A stretch of DNA of 64,000 nt from Glandiceps talaboti (taxonomy: Eukaryota > Hemichordata > Enteropneusta > Spengelidae), in NCBI RefSeq assembly GCF_964340395.1, contig NC_135563.1:9395575-9459574 (forward strand). The letters run 5' to 3'. The translations under genes and the position numbers were made by a program. Of the stretch, positions 53,127 to 64,000 are shown one piece after another (position 1 is the stretch's first letter; every line of letters starts with the position of its first letter). The notes beneath the pieces are model-generated. The model saw nothing but the letters and a program-made list of their open reading frames with translations. It was not told the DNA's origin and did no database searches.

Positions 53127-53158
<32 letters not shown>

Positions 53159-53254
53159 TGTGTGTGTGTGTATGTATGTATGTATGTATGTATGTATGTA
53201 TGTATGTATGTATGTATGTATGTGTGTATATATGTAAGTGTGTATGTATGTATG

Positions 53255-53286
<32 letters not shown>

Positions 53287-53363
53287 TGTGTATGTATGTA
53301 TGTATGTATGTATGTATGTATGTATGTTTTATGTATGTATGTATGTATGCATGTATGTATGTT
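52990..53363. repeat. Compound microsatellite (AT)n-(GTAT)n
   Basis: AT blocks at 52990-53057 and 53063-53091, then GTAT blocks with GT interruptions to 53363. Confidence 0.97.
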
Positions 53364-53636
53364 TTCTGTTTGATTTAACCAGTCTGAGATGACAGTATCG
53401 CAGTCGCATAGCAACGTCGCCCAATACATTTAGGGATTAGAAGTAAGACTGACTTCGATTGAACTATATATATACATACATACAGTATATATAGTATTTG
53501 TCAGCGTGTTGTTGTATTTGTATGTGTCCCGTTCACAATGAAATCCTAAAAATACATTTCATGTGTTTTTTAATCATCGTTATTTCCTAATGTTAGTACC
53601 ACTTGAGTTAACCGTTACTGACAAATTGGACATGGG

Positions 53637-53656
53637 TGATTGACAGCTGTCAATCA
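53637..53656. promoter_or_regulatory. 20 bp palindrome made of two PBX-MEIS sites
   Basis: TGATTGACAGCTGTCAATCA is a perfect palindrome. Each half is the decamer TGATTGACAG, a known cooperative binding site for PBX-MEIS/PREP homeodomain pairs. It lies 2.7 kb upstream of the first coding exon of the plus-strand neuropeptide gene. The match is seen directly; an enhancer role is inferred. Confidence 0.45.
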
Positions 53657-54390
53657 AAGTATGATAAAAGTATTATATTCTGATATGAAATAAGTTCATT
53701 CCAACCTCTAGAGAGGTTGTTACCTTGAAAATTCAGGAGCTAGACATTTCTTGTGGCCTTAAGCACTAGTTCATACACGTAATCCGTATTACACACATTT
53801 TGTAGTCATTGAGAGGATTTAGAGGTTTAAAATCATGCAATAAAGCATTGAAATTATGGCATATTATACATAGAATCTCATATTCAGGATGGACGGTGTT
53901 TGGTACCATGGAAATGGGGAAGTTGTAGATTTCTTGAGAGTATTTGATAATCCCTTTTCTAACTGTCTACTTTGTTAAAAATAATTGCTGTTGTAGTATA
54001 TTCACAAAGGTGATATATTTGTATTCAGTAACTTAAAGTAGGCTGTTTCCTTTCCCTGTTTTTTAAACGGCTTATTTCTTTCTTTCTTTTTTAATCCGAA
54101 CGTCGTGACTTAATTGTCTTCTTACAACGTATTCAAATGAGAAAAGATGGTGTGTTCCAAGCGCACACAATTCATTTTTGAGTCAGTAAACCTTTCTCGA
54201 AGGTATATGTTGCTCAAGTCAAATGTTTGCAAACATAGATTGCTTTATATGTGTGTCCTTTCTCTCTAAGCAGATCCAAAATACGTTTAAATTTTGACGT
54301 TATCTAGTCTTTTTTTTTTAAATGTTGATTGGAAATTGTATTTTATTCGTCGTTGATATGGCAACCTAACGTTCAATTGTTTAGATTATG
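53657..54390. other. Upstream flank of the plus-strand gene, no coding seen
   Basis: AT-rich sequence without recognised repeats. Confidence 0.45.
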
Positions 54391-54504
54391 TATATAAAGA
54401 CAAACTTTAGTATGTTGGTAAACACGTGCACCCAGACATTGAAATAAACGACAAACACAAAATCTGATCTGTTTTTTAAAATGAGAAGAGATCATTCAAA
54501 CTCT
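54391..54504 (+). promoter_or_regulatory. Candidate proximal promoter and first exon for the plus-strand neuropeptide gene
   Basis: TATATAAAG at 54391-54399 is followed, about 105 bp later, by a donor-like CTCT|GTAAGT (GT at 54505-54506). Splicing to the acceptor at 56290 would remove 1.79 kb. The exon contains an ATG at 54481 that would be in frame with the precursor, adding 16 residues (MRRDHSNSTFTPLTIT) before the predicted signal peptide. That makes it a less tidy candidate than 46.3 kb, but it is closer. Confidence 0.3.
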
Positions 54505-55287
54505 GTAAGTTTGGATCTTGGTGGCCTAAATGTAAGTCATGGCCTATTGGATGTTGTACAATCCCCAGTATCTGATAAAGTGACTGGTTTGTCATATCTT
54601 CAAAGTTGCCTATTTTTTTAAGGCTAAAGTACCGAATAAACCATATATATATTCATTATTTGCGGCGTCAAATTTAAGAAAATAAAAGCATTATTTATAT
54701 TATTTCCATTTATATATTTTAAATGAAAAGTAAACGAATATAGAAGTAACGAATGTGTTTAATTCATTAACTTAGTAGAATTACATGAATTTGTATAATT
54801 GGGGCGACGTCTTTTTAAATTGACCTTCTACTACCTCTACGTTTCATTACCAATCAATATAGCTACTTAATTAGGAAAAGCCCGACATAATTTTGAAAAT
54901 CTGAAGTGCAAGAAGTGGAGTGGAGTGGAGTTAAAATTGTATTCGGTACTAAGTGCATTAAAAAGACACAAAGCATGGTCTTGATTGATCTCTCGAAGTA
55001 TACTTGAATTTGATACTTCAAGGCATGATGATAGAAACAAGAATAGATGTACGCTGCAAGTTGTAATTATGTGTCAGGATGTGACAAGCTTAAAACCAAT
55101 TCTCTCCAGAATGGTTATATATCTAACACCAAGTAATCTTAGCTTGTATAATGATATATCACGCTCAGTTCATGTCTTGTCAATTGAAAGCATTCAAGCA
55201 ACTGTCGATCACTTTCTCACCTCCAATATCACCTCCAGTATCACTTACAGCGCAATCCAAACAAATTAACAAATAAGGAAATAAAAA

Positions 55288-55612
55288 GCAAAAGAACCAA
55301 CAAAATGAAGCAAAGAGAACAAATTGAAATGATGACGGTTCCATTCTTTGAAAAGTAACAATTGAAAGGAGCTCTATTCAACTTCATATCTGAGGAAGTA
55401 AATTCCAACAAACTAACAAACAAACAAACAAACAAACAAACAAACAAACAAACAAACAAACAAGGGAAACAAAGCAAAAAGAGAAAGCAAAGCAAAAGAA
55501 CAAACGAACTGAAACAAACAGACAAAAAGAAGAGACGCAAATGGAATTCCATTCTTTGAAAAAGCAAGAAGTGAAAGGAAAGCTACCTAAACTCAAATCC
55601 TTCTTTGAGCAA
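55288..55612. repeat. ~200 bp tandem duplication flanking (AAAC)n
   Basis: AGCAAAAGAAC, a GAA-rich stretch, CCATTCTTTGAAAA and TTGAAAGGA/GTGAAAGGA recur with a 203 bp offset (copies near 55288-55400 and 55491-55612). Twelve AAAC units (55413-55462) lie between them. Confidence 0.7.
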
Positions 55613-56260
55613 ACTATAAGAATAATTATTTTTCAAGGTAACCCGTGACGTTGAAAGGACGCTAATAACGAAAGCCCACGTGAGTTGAGTTTACCGTCAA
55701 TTTGTGATTTGATTACAACCATCTTTATCAAATCGATCACAATTATGGTTCACTGAATAGGTGGACGGTAATACGTTAAGAGTCAAGCATTTATACAGTG
55801 CAAACCCATGTTGAGCAAATCACGACAGTATTTAACAAAGGGAAGAAAAAACCTTTGAAAACTCTTACGAGAATTGTAATGATCATCCCCATATGGTTTC
55901 GATTCAGTTGTGTGACGCCTAAAGACAATATTCCTTCCCAGTAGACGTATGTGGTTATTCAAACAATAATTTGAAGTCCCAAAGAGATGTTCAGGTTTTA
56001 GGTTTTAATGTCTCGAAAATGAGAGCGAGTGTTAGAAGTGTATAGAGGTGTGAGAGTTTTGATAATTTTAATTAAGACCTTGCCATTTACTACAACTGCG
56101 TGTTAAGCTTATTAGGTCCTTAATGGAGTTTCAATATGTGGACAGGATGAGATTGAAATGCAAATGTAAGCGAATAGCGTAATTTTGATAGACAGAGATA
56201 AATCACCCTTAAGGAAACTTTTTAGCTGTCTAATTTGGAACTCTTAAAACACGACTTGCA
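55613..56260. other. Upstream flank of the plus-strand gene
   Basis: No coding region is supported. It would be intronic if either candidate first exon is real. Confidence 0.45.
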
Positions 56261-56314
56261 ATGCCATTTATTCATTATTTTATTTTGCAGACTTTTACCC
56301 CTCTGACGATAACC

Positions 56315-58375
56315 ATGAAGGGCACTACAGCAGGTCTAACGTGTTTTCTACTTGCGTTCTTCCTACTACTCCAACTGTTGACTCAATGCCAGGCACAGAC
56401 TCACTTCTCCTTGAAAGACAGATTTCGGTGGAAACCCGGCAAAAGAGCCAGCGCCGGCCTTCGGGTAAGTTTCATACTCCTCAACAACCCCCTTTTAAAG
56501 AATGTGAATTGAGTTCTTCATTCAAATGCTATCAGAAGTGTTTAAGGATGACTTCCTATCTGTTGGAGTGTAGACAAAAATACATACTTAAAAAGTGCCG
56601 GTATTTCCGATGTTCAAACAACCGTACATTTCAAAATCAACGTGCTATGAAAGTTACGTTTTAGTTTTTATTGAAAAAGAAGAAGTGTCTCAAAGAACTG
56701 CTTTTTACGGTAAATTGTAAAGGTTATGCCGAAGAGTGACTTTATTCAGCTTTGATAATTATTGCGTAGCCGACGCACATGTATATGTGAATGATAAAAA
56801 TTATGACTGACTCGAAAAAAATTCAAAAAATGTACGCTTCATCAGACGATTAATGCCTAATTTGTTAGTGGACTGCATCAAAACTGTCTTTATGAATTGA
56901 AATCATCAAGTTTCTATAATTATTTTACAGCAGATACACAATTTGTAGGCATAAATTTAAACAAATATGATTGACGTTTGAAATTTTCAATAAATGTACA
57001 CTTCACTGGAAGATTCGAGATATACTGTGACGGTTGATTTCTTCAAAACAGTGTTAAGACGAACATTTCATGATTTGGCGTCAGTCGTATGAGGCAAACT
57101 GTGCGTGTGTACTAATACCCCGAGCCTTTAATTCGATTCAAATGACACTATGTCAGGTTATAGGCGATGTATAAAGTAAATATACAAATATATGCCGTTA
57201 GTTATCTTTCACCGAAGCACGTATCTCCCTGGAAGAACGTGTACGTATAATGGAGCAGATGTATGTTCAAAAGTTTGGCAGATAGTTATGATATTATAGA
57301 GGGTTAGACCTAGTGACAGCAATGGAAGTCCGATCCATTGAAACGGCTGCAATATTGAACGCATCAGTACAAGTGCGACGCAGAGACTCGCGCTTGCGTC
57401 ACCGACTCCACTATTGTGCTCATAAACGACAGTTCATTTACAAGGATTAGGTACACCTAACTCCCTGGCTGATAACATCGGCATGAAATAGTCCAGAGAC
57501 TTTACCATCCGTCAGCGTTAATAAGTGGCTTCCCTTGGGAACAAATTCTGGCATTTTAGTGAAGCATCGGCGTATCCCTTTTAAATAGGAAAAGACTTTA
57601 TCAAATTTTATCAAGTATTACAATCTTGTATGGCTTCCTTGAGGCGTGTTTGAGTGATGAAATACTGCCGCTAGTTAAAGATGTACCTTTGTCACATTTA
57701 AGTGTCACTTTGAGCTGCAGTAATTAGATTTTCAAGATACCAAAGTGAACCGCTCTTAGCTTGGAACGTATGTCTCTGTTCAGACTCTCCGCTGTCATGT
57801 GAACATGACTTTCGTTCTTTTTTTCCATTTGAACAATATGTAAGAGAATCTACATGTACAAGTAAAAGAAACGGGTGTATATTCATGGAACATAAGCATC
57901 GGAGCAATGCTATCCCATAATACACAATTAGATGGGTGATATAATATTGTAAACCTATATATTTTCACTACCAGAGCATTTTGCGATTTTACAGCCATGT
58001 CTCCATCTAGTTCACCAGAAGACCATTCCAATGTTTACAAATTTCAAAGTCTGGTGCACTGTATCATGATATTAAAGAAGGCATTTTAGCCACTCCTTAT
58101 TTTCACTTTTTTGTTTTCCTTCTAACTAAGCGATCAAAATAAGCCTTTAGCGAAAGTTTCCAGATTTACAGTAGCAATATATGTCGTGTGAATGTCAAAC
58201 TTATATCTAAAACAAACCCTCCTTTTCTTGTCTTTACTTCCAGCTGCCTTCTACCTGGAACTTAATCCTGAAGGAACTGGAAGACGAGATGAGAGCCAGA
58301 GAGATCATTAAGAACCTTCCGGTGGAAGATAATTCTTTAACGTCCGCTGAAAATAACTTAATAGACACTTATTAG
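56315..58375 (+). CDS. CRZ: Corazonin-type neuropeptide precursor (two coding exons)
   Basis: Secreted precursor of one amidated, N-terminally pyroglutamylated peptide. Exon 56315-56464 (50 codons) and exon 58244-58375 (43 codons plus TAG) join in phase 0 through a consensus donor (CGG|GTAAGT) and acceptor (CTTTACTTCCAG), giving 93 residues. Residues 1-27 are a strong signal peptide (hydrophobic core LTCFLLAFFLLLQLL, cut after CQA). Residues 28-41 are QTHFSLKDRFRWKP, then Gly42 (amide donor) and Lys43-Arg44 (convertase site). The remaining ~49 residues are a Leu/Glu-rich associated peptide (LPSTWNLILKELEDEMRARE in its first part). The upstream acceptor TTTATTTTGCAG at 56290 leaves 24 nt before the ATG, so a UTR exon must lie upstream. 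N-terminal Gln, HFS, and Trp near the amidated end fit the GnRH/AKH/corazonin superfamily; the RWK(P/A) ending resembles ambulacrarian corazonins. Subfamily is likely but unconfirmed. Expected action: ligand of a rhodopsin-type GPCR. Confidence 0.9.
56465..58243 (+). other. Intron of the plus-strand neuropeptide gene
   Basis: 1779 bp, GT-AG, phase 0. No nested gene or recognisable repeat was seen. Confidence 0.85.
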
Positions 58376-59624
58376 CACATTATATGAAACGTAGCAGGCC
58401 TAAAAATATAGAAGACTTCTTGGTGGAGACAGCACCCACATGTTCGAGAGAAAAGAGGAATTTTCCTATTAACTACAAGTTTGATTATATAAAATATGGG
58501 AAAGCTAGCAAAGGTTCCTACTTGCAACCTGTTTTTCAAGAAAGTGTCTCCTTTCTCTCATGTAGTATATATTACCAAGATCCGGTTGTGTTTTGGACAC
58601 CCTGTAAAAAAATTATTTTTGTCAATGATGCGGTTTTCATTTAATTCCCGCTATAATTGTAAGTTTTCTGTGACACTGCACTCGCCTACATAAGTTGACA
58701 TATGATCAGGCTTGCTTTAATACCTGAGGAGGAGCAGAATATTTGCATTTTACTACTGCTGTAAGAGAAATTGTATTAAAAGTGAAAACGGGCTGGCATT
58801 CTATTTTGACGCTCTGAGTAGCACCCTAGAGCAATGGCAGAGAATTAGAGCGTAGAACTGTCATTTTCAAAATTGGCTGCGAGGGCGCGCTTTTCTTCCG
58901 GCTGTACTGTGTGTCCCATGGGTTGGAATCGCATATTTTGATATGAGTTCCTTTTTCAAGGATTGCTACGTACACACATCTAGTCATCGAGTTCTGACAT
59001 ATAACATGTTATAGCACAGATTGCGCTGCACTACCATACGTCTTTCTGGTAAAGAACTCGGATACATTTTCTGTTAATTCTTATTCACAGATAGTAAGCC
59101 ATAATAAATCTAGATCTTTTGTAATTAATGGTGATTTGGCTTCGTCTCATAAAGCCCCTGGAAAAGAGGGAGACATTAGGAAAAAAGTATGAGCTTTAGG
59201 CAGAACTATGGATAAAACACGGAAGTTTAGCTTTATTGAAAAACACACAATCATTTCATGCATGCAGAAAGTTCTAGTTGTCACAGTGTATGTAGATAAA
59301 TATTAGTGCTATCGCATATATCGATGTACCTCTTTTACTCGTTGCCTAAACTTCTATTTTAAAGGAAATTACTGTATTTAAACAAATATTTATATGTTCT
59401 GCAATAAAAGTGGCAAAGTAGCTTCGCGTAATCTCGTCTGGGCTCCTGGTAATTTTTGTTCTTGAAACGTTAACGTGAATGTTTGTGATTGTGTTGTTCA
59501 TGTATTGTACCGTGTGTCTTGGAAGTGACGTCAGACATATTTTACATACATGAATGAATGATCTGAGTGAAAGTTTCAAAAGTGAAACCCTATAAAACCA
59601 CTCGAAGACAATGTTTGTCGCTCT
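58376..59624. other. 3' flank of the plus-strand gene
   Basis: Possible polyadenylation signals are ATTAAA at 58775-58780 and AATAAA at 59103-59108; neither can be tied to the transcript from sequence alone. No further gene was seen. Confidence 0.4.
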
Positions 59625-59762
59625 GTCGACGGTAGTCTCGCTGCCAGACTCATGACTACCGTCCATAATATGCTTATGTATGCCGAGTGGCTTAGCCGCG
59701 AGAAGAGAGGGACTTGTCGTCGGGACAATTGCAAGTCTCTCTGGCAGCGAGACTATGTTGAC
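59625..59762. repeat. Foldback structure with ~24 bp arms
   Basis: The left arm GTCGACGGTAGTCTCGCTGC continues CAGA. The right arm, reverse-complemented, gives GTCAACATAGTCTCGCTGCC followed by AGA. The arms are separated by ~90 bp and the left one contains a second nested pair (GGTAGTC...GACTACC). It may be a small foldback transposon. It lies within a 145-codon minus-strand frame that I reject as a gene. Confidence 0.65.
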
Positions 59763-60390
59763 GGTTCCAACAAAGGCAAACATCTACTGATCTACGCTGC
59801 GGATTTTTAAAAATGCTAATTACTTTAATAGTATATTGGAATACAGCACATTACGTAACTTTTACATCATCAAAGCAACAAAGATACATATTTTCTCCAA
59901 CCAATATAATTTTCATACAGCAAAGTTACAATACTACGCCTGACATATTAAAGGTATTGAATATCTCCCATGTATGATTAGCGACGTCGTTATCGGTTAC
60001 GTTGTTCCGTCTCTCCGCTTTGATCAATTCATTGCCATAGCAACTGTACATATTATGCAATTATGGTTCCAATTAATTCTTTAAAGTATAGAGCAATGAT
60101 TTGAAATTCGTTATTTATTAGAAAGAAAGAAATTTAAAGAAAAAAAATTGCCTGAATGATTAGTGTTAGGTAACGGTGTTATTTGTGTTAAATTATCAAT
60201 TTTCAAGTTAGAACGTCAACACTAAGGGTTTAATTTCCCCCGTCGTCGTCCATCATGAAGAAAACAACTTTACAAAGAAGGTATGGGAATGATAGCGTCG
60301 TCCATAACAGAGCCATTTTAACTTTGAAGATGAATAAATGTTAGTGGGTGAACGAAGATTGGTGACAGAAAGACAGGCACCGACAGATAG
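59763..60390. other. Intergenic, no gene seen
   Basis: No supported features. Confidence 0.5.
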
Positions 60391-60517
60391 TCAGACAGAC
60401 AGACGGACGGACGGACGGACGGACGGACGGACGGACGGACGGACGGACAGACAGACAGACAGACAGACAGAAAGACGGACGGACGGACGGACGGACGGAC
60501 GGACGGACGGACGGACG

Positions 60518-60549
<32 letters not shown>

Positions 60550-60640
60550 GACGGACGGACGGACGGACGGACGGACGGACGGACGGACGGACGGACAGAC
60601 AGACAGACAGACGGACGGACGGACGGACGGACAGGCAGCC

Positions 60641-60675
<35 letters not shown>

Positions 60676-60680
60676 TAGAT
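60391..60680. repeat. ~290 bp block of alternating (GACA)n and (GACG)n
   Basis: At least seven alternating GACA and GACG blocks (the GACG blocks read as GGAC). The open 125-codon frames on both strands are artefacts. Confidence 0.97.
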
Positions 60681-62439
60681 ACCGAGGAATGGCAAGACAG
60701 TCGGTCGGTCAGTGATTAGTGGTTGAATAAATTAAACCAATTTTAATATGATCAAAAGAATGTATTGTTGAATAAACAAAGAAACAGTCAAATAAATAAA
60801 TATACACAGTATCTGTTTTGTTTTACATGTAACTCTAGGAGAAACCCAAATTATTGAAACACTGATACAAGAATAAAAATGGAAGTCTTTTCTATGGGGC
60901 GATATCCATTATAAAATTCGCCATCAAATGTCAAAACAGCTGTGAAACTAGCTATAGGCGAATAACCACACGGTAGTTCCAAAGAAAAGGTTCCGTCATT
61001 TCATACATTTCTGTCAAGAGTCAGGAGAGTCGCGACCAAGAGATGTCGAGACTAAATGCCAAAAAAGAAGACACCATATGAAGTAGTTTATTATAATAAA
61101 AGTATATGACATACTAACTCAATGTGACCAGATAAGTGTCAAAAACTTTGCAGCTTAGTGTCAAATTAAAAGTCTGTAGCATTCTAACTTCCTACTGCAG
61201 CCAGATACATTGCTACATTGACACGCGTACGTATGGTTCAAATTCAGTAAAACGGATTATAATTTTATTACGATGTTGTGTGGACTACGTCTACGGTGAC
61301 ATGATTTCTATCAGTCAGCATTCATGACTTACTATCACTATTACCATGACAAACTAGAGCAATACCTTTGAGGACGTCTTCTTGAACTTTGTGATACAAA
61401 AAAACGACACCTCATCAATTATTATCTATAGTAAAAACTCTTCTTACTTGTCTGTGGAGTAACTAACTCAGTAAGGCACCCGTTAAGGTTTCTATGTTTC
61501 TCGTTACATTTTTAACATGGTGGGTCGGACAGTCGGTTCAAATTAAAATAAAATTATAAACAGTAAGTGTATGTGTACGTGTTTCTCATGCTTTCTTATC
61601 ACAACCATACTTCAAAATTCTAAATGACGTGAAAAAGTCAATCAAAGTCAATTTGTTGTATCCCCATTGTACATGTGTAATCATTGACGTTTGCGAATTG
61701 TATAACCATGTCGTAGAGGGCGTCGTTTAAAAAAAAATTCGACAGATTTATGCAACATGAACTTGATGCAAACATGGAATGTAAACAAATGAATTGACAA
61801 CATGTTGGAAGTACAGAGACAAGCATTACATTCCATCATTTGATAACATCAGTTTTATGGTCACTTTATTAGCTCACACTCACAGCCGAATTGTCAAGTT
61901 CCCCTAGCATTTCATGTACATGCAAAGAGACCATATTCTTATTAAAGCAAACATACCTCTGTACCTCCAACATGCTGTTCTCAGCTATGTGTCATTAATT
62001 CATTTATATACTTTCCCTATTTGTAAGAAGTCCCGCTTTTAAATGTTTGCCTGTCGCTTATTATATCTTTTTAATCATTTAGTCTTCATAGCAATAGTCA
62101 TTTTACACCAAACAAAATTATGTCCTATGGGAAAGGGACTCATCGGGAGCTGTGAGACTCTTTAGACCGCGCCCACAACGGCTGATCTGTGACGCCAGTC
62201 TAGACCAAGGTCAGTTCTCAGAGACTACATTCACTCCATCTATCTGTTTTTTAAAGTCTGTAGCAGTCTAACAACCTAAAATCTATTCCACATAATTTGA
62301 ACTCTTTTGAAACAGAAATGAGCTAAATAAAGAATCAATAACAATACATTATCCCAAATTAGAAGAAAGTATAGTGAGTCTATTTATTTCAGTTAGTCTT
62401 AATTTTAGTTCCATTCCTTTGTTTTCTTCTCAGTTTTTC
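60681..62439. other. Intergenic, no gene seen
   Basis: AT-rich with no supported gene. Confidence 0.5.
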
Positions 62440-62693
62440 AGCTTTTGTCTTTTCAATAATATGTTTTGTATTCAATTGTTCAGATTATCAATTTTGTACT
62501 TTTTTTTCATGTCTGAGGACCACAATGGAAATACTTTTTAAACTATTTTTTGTCTCATCCTCGGCAAAGGTACTCGTTTTTTTTTCGTTTTTTTTTGAAA
62601 GTGAATGTTTTTTTTTGTAATTAGCATCCGGATTTTTGTTTTAATATTTGATAATATTTTTTGCCGAATAAAATCAATCAATCAATCAATCAC

Positions 62694-62787
<94 letters not shown>
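62440..62787 (+). repeat. Probable LINE 3' tail ending in (AATC)n
   Basis: Contains TCTGAGGACCACAATGGAAA and TTTTTGTCTCATCCTCGGCA, a T-rich stretch, then GCCGAATAAAATCAATC running into about 29 AATC units (62672-62787). The GGACCACAATGGAAATA-type word and an AATAAA followed by a short tandem tail are characteristic of CR1/L2-like LINE 3' UTRs. The microsatellite is certain; the LINE assignment is from memory of such tails. Confidence 0.6.
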
Positions 62788-64000
62788 TGTAGGTCAGTCA
62801 GGAAAATTAAATATGAGTTGCCCAGAAGTTCTAATAGCAACTAAAATCCCCAAAGTGTACAAAAAAGAAATAAATTCATAATTATTTGGAAAACATTTGA
62901 CGAGTACGGGGTAAAACAAGACTGGCCACTCTATCGCTAGCGAAAGCCTAGTTTCATAGGAACGTTGAAGGAAGGGCGAAGCGAACTAGTACTTAGTACT
63001 ATGAGGACAATGTGACGTCTCGTGATGCATAATGCAACAACATGACGTTTACTTTACATAGAGTAGAACTACATGTTTTCTAAACTTCAGTGGAAAGCAA
63101 TTTTGTCGATCAGACACTGACTATTTTAAAATTCTTAAAACATCTGAGAACACTGAAGAGAGGAAGCAAAATGTGACACTGGCAGACAAGATAGACGTAC
63201 GGTACATGTACAGGAGGCGAGGCACGCCATGTGGTGCAAACTGGACATCGATCGTGCGTGTCACGTATAAGGCATCAGATGTAATACATGTAGCTAACCA
63301 AATATTCTTGGGATGCAGTCTTTCTTGTAACAAGCTAGTATTGGACATTGTCAGAAACCTGAGGATTTTATGACTGAATATGTTTCGATCAAGAATTCCC
63401 ATACTTTCAGTTAAATTTTCTGATGGCCGGGAAGCAAGACATTTTTGAAACATTTACTGCGACATTTGATACTGATAAGTGATGTTGATGACGGGTACAG
63501 TGATATAATCCATAAACAAATCTGACGCTGGCAACACTTTTATTTCTGTAATGATCCTCAAATCCCAAGGACAACTGTCTTTGTTGTACACATAGATCAT
63601 ACACATCACTGCCTAGTCTAGTTCCTATACCTGTCGACTGTTCTCTACGATCTCTAGCTCTGTGCATGTTGTGGAGATGAACGTAACGCGAACTATTAAA
63701 CTAGACTGCAAGTACAACCATGGCGGCATCAGAAAACATTTGTTTCATTCGAATTTGAGAGTTGAGAAATCGTATTAAAATCTTTCAAGATTTCTCAAAA
63801 AAATCGTTTCCATATGTTTTGGCACTATCCGGCATTAACCCTTGTCATGTAAATGACATCGACTGACATCGTAGTCAAACATACGGAGATAGACAGAGCG
63901 GAGACCCGTCACGGCGTCAGTAAAAGTTAAGTTTACATATGTAACATGTTGCTAATTTTAAAAATGTAAATTCAAAATTTAAAAATTGTGCAAGCAGACA
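62788..64000. other. Intergenic, no gene seen
   Basis: Minus-strand frames of 110 and 86 codons at 63121-63453 and 63407-63667 have no recognisable domain. An ATGGCGGC word at 63720 resembles a YY1 site or Kozak start but its frame stops after twelve codons. Confidence 0.45.

Noticed and set aside
59346-59783. 145-codon minus-strand ORF
   Set aside because: Runs through the foldback repeat and has no recognisable domain.
61775-61795. miR-1-like word TGGAATGTAAA
   Set aside because: Match ends after the seed region and there is no matching arm nearby.
63720-63758. ATGGCGGC possible start of a downstream gene
   Set aside because: The frame stops after twelve codons and no donor precedes the stop; a YY1-like site is possible but unsupported.

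Overview
The window is eukaryotic: AT-rich, intron-containing, dense in simple repeats and decayed transposable elements, with no long ORFs and no bacterial gene organisation. The only two host genes I can support both encode small secreted neuropeptide precursors of the GnRH/AKH/corazonin superfamily. The peptides read from the sequence are QTHFSLKDRFRWKP-G-KR (plus strand, coding exons 56315-56464 and 58244-58375) and TLHFSGKGSQMWAP-G-KR (minus strand, coding exon 7667-7515). They align over 14 residues without gaps (shared H3, F4, S5, K7, W12, P14) and are closest in pattern to the corazonin-type peptides of ambulacrarian deuterostomes (echinoderms and hemichordates). A hemichordate is my best guess for the organism; this is an inference from the peptides.

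Layout. 0-7 kb: LINE fragments, ATAC/GACG/AATC microsatellites and possible terminal exons for the minus-strand gene. 7.5-8.3 kb: the minus-strand precursor gene with its TATA box, 5' UTR exon, UTR intron and a POU octamer. 8.7-56 kb: a long gene-poor stretch. It holds two minisatellites (39/44 bp at 13.4-14.3 kb; 51 bp at 34.6-35.3 kb), a nested pair of inverted-repeat transposons (18.5-19.4 kb) and a relative of it (21.1-21.5 kb), an L2/CR1-like LINE remnant (24.8-25.3 kb), at least four copies of a dispersed family carrying GT/GTCT tracts, and many large compound microsatellites. 46.3-46.4 kb and 54.4-54.5 kb: two alternative candidate promoters with first exons for the plus-strand gene. 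56.3-58.4 kb: the plus-strand precursor gene. 58.4-64 kb: a foldback element, GACG and AATC microsatellites and a probable LINE 3' tail, with no recognisable gene.

The two precursor genes lie about 48 kb apart, head to head. Both have a splice acceptor 21-24 nt before the ATG, a signal peptide followed directly by one amidated peptide, and a phase-0 intron soon after the KR site. This looks like an old gene duplication followed by peptide divergence. Both precursors would enter the secretory pathway, be cut at KR by prohormone convertases and be amidated from the glycine. The plus-strand peptide can also form N-terminal pyroglutamate; the minus-strand peptide cannot.
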